This document shows, piece after piece, positions 5,421 through 9,028 of a DNA stretch of 9,028 nt (within the stretch, counting starts at the first letter, position 1; every line of letters begins with the position of its first letter). Origin of the DNA: DATMBL01 sp035559295 (GTDB lineage Bacteria; Desulfobacterota; Binatia; UBA9968); assembly GCA_035559295.1 (NCBI GenBank), contig DATMBL010000336.1, forward strand, positions 1 to 9,028, in the 5' to 3' direction. The notes under the pieces were generated by a model. The model saw only the letters and a program-made list of their open reading frames with translations. It made no database searches and had not been told where the DNA came from. The translations under genes were made by a program, and so were the position numbers.

Positions 5421-6426
5421 TCTTTAATGCAGGCATCACCTGATCGGTGAACAGTTCGATCGAACGGGATGCCTCTTCGAACGAAAGATCCCCGAACGCG
5501 AACTGTCCGACGAGATAGGTCGCTCCCGACTCTTCCAGTTGAGATTTGAGAAACCGCGTCACGCGCTCGGGGCTTCCGGCGATTCCCTGTCCTGTTTGAA
5601 CGAGACCTTCATAGTCCGGCGGCCTCTGGTGAACCGGACCGGGGCCCCCGCGCGTTCGGAACAAGTGGTTAAAGCTTCCGTGCCAAACGGGATAGGCCCG
5701 GCGCGCCAGTGCCACGGCATCGTCGTTGCGTTCCGCTAGAACAATGAACCGCCCGAGACCGAGCCGCGGCAGCGGCTTGTCGTCGATTTGGGACTGGCGC
5801 CAAACTTCGCGATAGCGCGCCGTGAACTGACGCGTTTTTCCGGCCGGGTCCAAACTGACGATATTTAACCCCTTACGCGCCGCGCGCTCGGCGCTCTCCG
5901 GAGAATGCACGCCGTACCAAATCGGCGGATGAGGTTTCTGTAACGGCTCGAGCTCCATAGGAACGTTGTCGAACGAAAAGAAATCGCCCTTGAACGTGAG
6001 CGTTTTCGCCGTCAGCCCGTGGAGCACCAGTTCGAGGGCCTCGGCGTAAATCTGCGGGGCCCTGGCGGGATCTTGACCGTACAATGAGAGCTCGATCGGG
6101 GAGGCGCCTCGCCCGAAGCCGATCTCCAGGCGACCCCCGCTCAATTGATCGAGCATGCAGATCTCCTCGATCAGGCGAATCGGGTGATAAAGCGGCAACG
6201 CGTAAACCAGCGGTCCGAAACGGAGTCTCCGAGTGCGTTGGCCTACCGCGGCTAAAAAGACGCTGGGCGACGGGGCCATGCCCAGCGGCGTCGAGTGGTG
6301 CTCGGCGACGTGGTAGGCATAGAAGCCTGCCCGATCGTAAACCTCTACGAGCCTGAGCCGCGCCTCGTAATAATCCTTGAGCGGGAGATCCCCGCGGTCG
6401 AGATGATCGAAGATACCGAATTCCAT
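5413..6426 (-). CDS. LLM-class flavin-dependent oxidoreductase (bacterial luciferase-like)
   Basis: This 337-residue protein is a TIM-barrel LLM oxidoreductase. Members use FMNH2 or F420 to oxygenate or reduce small organic substrates. MEFGIFDHL (1-9) is the first barrel strand, and VAEHHSTP (40-47) carries the conserved EHH. YHPIRLIEEICMLDQLSGGRLEIGFGRG (80-107) is the family signature, with the flavin-binding GRG. QKPHPPIWYG (163-172) is the usual mid-barrel motif. The C-terminal GSPERVTRFLKSQLEESGATY (284-304) is typical too. Length is normal for the subgroup lacking the F420 insertions. The ATG at 6426 follows AAGG by three bases and starts exactly at the family N-terminus; an earlier in-frame start at 6489 adds unrelated sequence. 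Its last two codons (AAG, CTT) and TGA stop lie within repeat copy 2. The M23 gene ends 203 bases upstream, so co-transcription is uncertain. Substrate unknown. Confidence 0.88.
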   Translation of the reverse strand: MEFGIFDHLDRGDLPLKDYYEARLRLVEVYDRAGFYAYHVAEHHSTPLGMAPSPSVFLAAVGQRTRRLRFGPLVYALPLYHPIRLIEEICMLDQLSGGRLEIGFGRGASPIELSLYGQDPARAPQIYAEALELVLHGLTAKTLTFKGDFFSFDNVPMELEPLQKPHPPIWYGVHSPESAERAARKGLNIVSLDPAGKTRQFTARYREVWRQSQIDDKPLPRLGLGRFIVLAERNDDAVALARRAYPVWHGSFNHLFRTRGGPGPVHQRPPDYEGLVQTGQGIAGSPERVTRFLKSQLEESGATYLVGQFAFGDLSFEEASRSIELFTDQVMPALKKL

Positions 6427-6629
6427 GACCTTGAAGCGCCCATGCGGGCGCGTGGCGGCGGCGTTCGTGGAACGTCGCCGGGAGTTCAAAGCTCACGCGG
6501 CGTTGCGCCATCGTATCCGAGTTGTGGGCTGCGCTTCAAGGCAAGGAGCCGGAGAGCGGCTGGGTTTCCAAAATTCGGCCGCAAACTCCCGCCGGCGAAC
6601 CCAGGTAGGAACGGTTCATCACGGGGCCG

Positions 6630-7910
6630 CTAACCCGCGCCGAGCTGCATCTCGGTCTTGTGCGCGCGGAGTAGTTGCAAGCGCTCGTTTCGCGCCGCCA
6701 TGAAACGCTCGAGGTCCGGGCCCGCGAGACGCTCCACGCGCGGAACCTTCAGGCTGAGGAAGTTGATCTTTTCCCCGCGCCGGAGAAACTCGAAATGGAG
6801 ATGCGGTCCGGTAGCATGCCCGGTTTGCCCGACGTACCCGATCACATCGCCGGCGTTGACCGTAACACCGCGGCGAATACCGCGCGCGATCCGGGAGAAA
6901 TGACCGTAACGGGAGGTATAGCCCCCCGCGTGGCGGATCTCGACGAGCTTGCCGTAGCCGCCCCGCCAGCCGCTGAATTCCACGCGGCCGCTGCCGACCG
7001 CGACCACCGGCGTACCCGCGGGGGCCGCGTAGTCGATGGCGCGGTGCGGGCGTACCGTGCGGAAAATTGGATGGCGCCGCCCGAGACTGAACGGGGAGGA
7101 AATCCTCGCGTAGCTGAGCGGCGCGCGCAGGAACGAACGGCGGAGCGCGCGCCCTTCGCTGTCGTAGTAGCCTTCTTTGCCGTTACCGAGAATGAAATGA
7201 AAGATACTGGCTTTTTCGTTGTTCGCTTCCAGTTCCGCGGCCAGAATCTTGCCGGGAACGTGCCGGCCGTCGGCATAACGAATCTGCTCGATGACTACGG
7301 CGAAGGGATCGCCGGGATGGAAGTCTGAAAAGAAATCGATGTCGTATTCCAACAACCTGGCAAGATCGATGATGTGCTGCGGCGTGAGGCCCGCGTCCGT
7401 ACCGCTTTGGTAGAGGCTATGGCGGATCGTGCCTCGGACCGCGTAGGGTTCGCGGATGGAAGGGATCTGCTGGCGCTCCACCGACCAGCCGTCGCCCGTG
7501 GTTTTGACCCGCACCAGAGCGTTCTCCAAAGAAAAGTCCAGACCCTTTACGGACTCGTCTGTTGGATCGATCATCAGGTGCAGGTGATCGCCGGGGCGGA
7601 GCCTTCGGAGATCGATGAGCGGCCGAACCTTGGAGATCAGCTCGTGCGCCGACGGCGGCTCAAGCCCGTGGCGTGCAAGGATGGAACCCAGGGTTTCGCC
7701 CCGCCTGAGCTTTACCGTGACGCGGCGCGGCTCCAGTGATTCGGCAGAAGGCGCGGGCGGTTCCGTAGGAGCGCGGTTGACCGGTTCGTGCTCCGGGGGA
7801 ATAAAAAAGGGCAAAGAGAGAACGAATGCGAGCGCGCCGATGAAGACGCGAACGAAATGCTGGAAATATTCCGAGAGGCGGCCGGTCTTGTTGCGCAACT
7901 CGTGATGCAT
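6630..7910 (-). CDS. Membrane-anchored M23-family peptidoglycan endopeptidase
   Basis: This 426-residue protein resembles MepM-type murein endopeptidases, which cut peptide cross-links to allow cell-wall growth. A single transmembrane segment (about 19-37) anchors it with the bulk in the periplasm. A proline-rich linker (38-61) follows. A LysM/OapA-like domain, RRVTVKLRRGETLGSILARHGL (62-83) to about 115, may bind glycan. The central region (about 150-265) matches the domain found between LysM and peptidase in this family. The C-terminal LytM domain has the zinc ligands His289 and Asp293 in PHRAIDY and His372 in GPHLHFEF, with catalytic His337 and His370. The zinc site looks intact, so it should be active rather than an EnvC-type activator. 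A GTG at 7916 is an alternative start, as neither has a clear binding site. An extended -10 promoter lies upstream. Confidence 0.9.
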   Translation of the reverse strand: MHHELRNKTGRLSEYFQHFVRVFIGALAFVLSLPFFIPPEHEPVNRAPTEPPAPSAESLEPRRVTVKLRRGETLGSILARHGLEPPSAHELISKVRPLIDLRRLRPGDHLHLMIDPTDESVKGLDFSLENALVRVKTTGDGWSVERQQIPSIREPYAVRGTIRHSLYQSGTDAGLTPQHIIDLARLLEYDIDFFSDFHPGDPFAVVIEQIRYADGRHVPGKILAAELEANNEKASIFHFILGNGKEGYYDSEGRALRRSFLRAPLSYARISSPFSLGRRHPIFRTVRPHRAIDYAAPAGTPVVAVGSGRVEFSGWRGGYGKLVEIRHAGGYTSRYGHFSRIARGIRRGVTVNAGDVIGYVGQTGHATGPHLHFEFLRRGEKINFLSLKVPRVERLAGPDLERFMAARNERLQLLRAHKTEMQLGAG

Positions 7911-7937
7911 CGTCACCCGACCAAAAAAACTGGATGA

Positions 7938-7946
7938 AGTATATCA
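7938..7946 (-). promoter_or_regulatory. Extended -10 promoter of the M23 peptidase gene
   Basis: On the minus strand the sequence TGATATACT (7946-7938) fits the extended -10 pattern TGnTATAAT with one mismatch. No good -35 lies 17-18 bases upstream, which is usual for extended -10 promoters. Transcription would start near 7931, about 20 bases before the coding start. Confidence 0.5.
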
Positions 7947-8072
7947 GATTTTCCTTGTTTTCCCAGATGCCGGCCCTCGGTGGACGGGAGCCAAGCTACC
8001 AGAACCCGGCAAGCGCGCCAACCTTCGGCTCTTGACTCGGGGCGCACGTTGAGGGAACAATACGCCGACTGT

Positions 8073-8261
8073 ATGGAGAAAGCGGCCGCACATCGATTTG
8101 GACTGACACTGACCGAACCGACGTTGTTTGTCATCAAGGCGGGAACCTGTCTTATCGCTACGGCTGTCATGCTGTACGTGCTGTTGGCTTCAGGATATCC
8201 GGCCGTTCACGACGCGCTCCACGGCTTCCGTCACGCTTTGGCGATCGTTCCTTGCCACTAG
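8073..8261 (+). CDS. CbtB-like small membrane protein (putative cobalt transport subunit)
   Basis: The 62-residue product has one transmembrane helix (about 17-39) and a histidine-rich tail: His46, His50 and His54 at four-residue spacing, ending in Pro-Cys-His (60-62). This arrangement, HDALHGFRHA then PCH at the very end, matches the CbtB family, small proteins predicted to work with the membrane protein CbtA in cobalt uptake. The histidines and cysteine likely bind a metal. The ATG at 8073 gives the usual family length. GAGGGAA at 8051-8057 is rather far for a binding site, and a longer reading from 7980 adds an unrelated basic N-terminus. No CbtA follows; the next gene overlaps by ten bases and encodes a different exported protein. 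I recognise no cobalamin riboswitch upstream. Metal identity is inferred from the family only. Confidence 0.65.
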   Translation: MEKAAAHRFGLTLTEPTLFVIKAGTCLIATAVMLYVLLASGYPAVHDALHGFRHALAIVPCH

Positions 8262-9028
8262 CTAGAGTCGTTCGCTCGGCCTCCCGGCTCGCCCCGGTAG
8301 TCCTCGTCCTCGCCTGGCTCTTGCCCGCGCGACTGGTCGCGGAAGAGATCGCGGTCGAGCTCGATTTTTTCCCACGAGAGCAAAGTCTCCGTCCGTTGTC
8401 GGAACCGGTCCTCTTCAGAATTACCGCGATCAAGGGCGATGGCGCTCCAGTTCCGGAGGGCACGGTCCGGGTGCGACTCGATGCCCCGCGCCCGCCGCGT
8501 TTTTTCTCGACCGATTTTCCGGCGGTAGAAGGGGTTCGCCTACTGGATATGGAGCTTCCACTGAGGAAGGGCAAAACCGAATGGAAGTATGTTTTCCCGA
8601 TCCGCGGGAGTTACCGCCTCAGCGTCGAAGCGACTGCGACCGGTGGCGGTAAAGCAAATCGCGTTTTTCAATTTCGCGTTCGCGAGCAAGAACGCAGGCT
8701 TTTTTTCGTCACCGCCGGCAGCCTGGGCTTGTTCCTTTTCGGAGTCGTCGCAGGGCGGATCCTTACGACCAAGGGGACCCGCTTCCCGCCTGGATCAGTC
8801 ATCGTGGCGATTACGGCCGGGACGTTGTTCGCGGGCGAACATGCGGTTCGCGCGCGAGAAGCCTCGGGGCTTGTTGTCGATTCGGCGATCGTAGGCCAAC
8901 CGGCCCGCATCCATTGGTCGCCGGGCGATGCTCAACAAAACCGACCCGTTCTATTGAGCCTGGCCGTTACTCACTTGGAGAAACAGCTGGTGGTGTTTGC
9001 GGTCGAAAAGATTCCCGCGGCGGGTGAG
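8252..9028 (+). CDS. Exported two-transmembrane protein with Ig/YtkA-like domain, TTG start, cut by window end
   Basis: An uninterrupted frame of 259 codons runs to the window edge. The likely start is TTG at 8252, since no ATG occurs in frame until about residue 100. Residues 1-30 form a clear Sec signal peptide: basic n-region ARVVRSASR, hydrophobic LAPVVLVLAWLLPA, then LVA before Glu-Glu (cleavage near 30/31). Residues 31-145 look like a beta-rich periplasmic domain ending with RGSYRLSVEATA (118-129) and FQFRVRE, reminiscent of YtkA-like or Ig-like domains. Hydrophobic segments at about 150-169 and 182-196 are probable membrane helices. A second beta-rich part begins at about 206 (VVDSAIVGQPARIHW). 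The overlap with the CbtB-like gene suggests translational coupling and a shared metal or membrane role. I cannot name a family with confidence; the C-terminus is missing. Confidence 0.7.
   Translation, partial: MPLARVVRSASRLAPVVLVLAWLLPARLVAEEIAVELDFFPREQSLRPLSEPVLFRITAIKGDGAPVPEGTVRVRLDAPRPPRFFSTDFPAVEGVRLLDMELPLRKGKTEWKYVFPIRGSYRLSVEATATGGGKANRVFQFRVREQERRLFFVTAGSLGLFLFGVVAGRILTTKGTRFPPGSVIVAITAGTLFAGEHAVRAREASGLVVDSAIVGQPARIHWSPGDAQQNRPVLLSLAVTHLEKQLVVFAVEKIPAAGE

Noticed and set aside
5873..6511. A minus-strand frame of 212 codons overlapping the LLM gene.
   Set aside because: It is arginine-rich and lies in a different frame from the well-conserved oxidoreductase.
6675..7328. A plus-strand open frame of 217 codons opposite the M23 gene.
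   Set aside because: It shows no recognisable motif or binding site, and the opposite strand encodes an intact peptidase.
7917..8072. A cobalamin or other metal riboswitch ahead of the CbtB-like gene.
   Set aside because: The conserved B12-box and core sequences were not found, and the 156 bases also hold the divergent peptidase promoter. Only generic GC-rich pairing is possible.
8167..8574. A minus-strand frame of 135 codons at the right end.
   Set aside because: Its Ser/Arg-rich composition is typical of antisense frames. The plus-strand frame has a signal peptide and stays open to the window edge.
1..9028. A defence island, toxin-antitoxin, phage or transposon system.
   Set aside because: No nuclease, transposase, integrase, toxin, reverse transcriptase or repeat-spacer array is visible; the genes are ordinary metabolic and envelope families.

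Overview
The window is GC-rich, densely coded chromosomal DNA from a Gram-negative bacterium. The Gram-negative call rests on a lipobox-bearing lipoprotein, an anchored M23 peptidoglycan endopeptidase and Sec-type signal sequences. Gene content (LLM flavin oxidoreductase, CmcJ-type oxygenase, two dienelactone-hydrolase-family proteins, PPOX-fold protein, CbtB-like protein) and the intergenic repeats fit an uncultured soil or sediment proteobacterium or related phylum. There is no marker gene that would settle the phylum. No RNA gene, CRISPR array, transposase or phage gene is visible.

Layout, left to right. A PPOX-fold flavoprotein gene (193-612, +) sits directly behind a sigma70-like promoter, placed so that its mRNA may be leaderless. 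A stretch of about 670 bases without a credible intact gene follows (613-1282). It may hold the remains of a minus-strand gene. Next is a dienelactone hydrolase-like gene (1283-2017, +) that lacks the family's usual Glu36. It converges, across a long imperfect palindrome (2064-2159), on a minus-strand pair: a cysteine-dioxygenase-like cupin (3148-3777) followed by a CmcJ/NvfI-type oxygenase (2228-3061).

A second block holds a divergent pair: a Gln/Arg-rich coiled-coil lipoprotein (3994-4482, -) and a canonical dienelactone hydrolase (4675-5343, +). Two copies of one repeat in opposite orientation bracket the pair (3914-3987 and 5346-5420). The repeat is built from TTGAGNN heptamers. The second copy supplies the last codons and the stop of the LLM oxidoreductase gene (5413-6426, -). 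Upstream of that gene is an anchored M23 peptidase with a LysM/OapA-like domain (6630-7910, -), preceded by an extended -10 promoter.

At the right end a CbtB-like small membrane protein (8073-8261, +) overlaps by 10 bases a gene that apparently starts with TTG (8252 to beyond the window). That gene encodes an exported protein with a signal peptide and two further membrane segments. It has no ATG near its 5' end and is easily missed.

How the genes work together: the oxygenases, hydrolases and LLM oxidoreductase suggest small-molecule or aromatic/organosulfur catabolism, but only the cupin-CmcJ pair and the CbtB-membrane protein pair look like real transcription units. I see no complete pathway and no clear defence or mobile system. 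The most distinctive signals are the inverted heptamer elements, the cupin-CmcJ pair, the Glu36-less hydrolase, the likely leaderless gene and the overlapping TTG-start gene.
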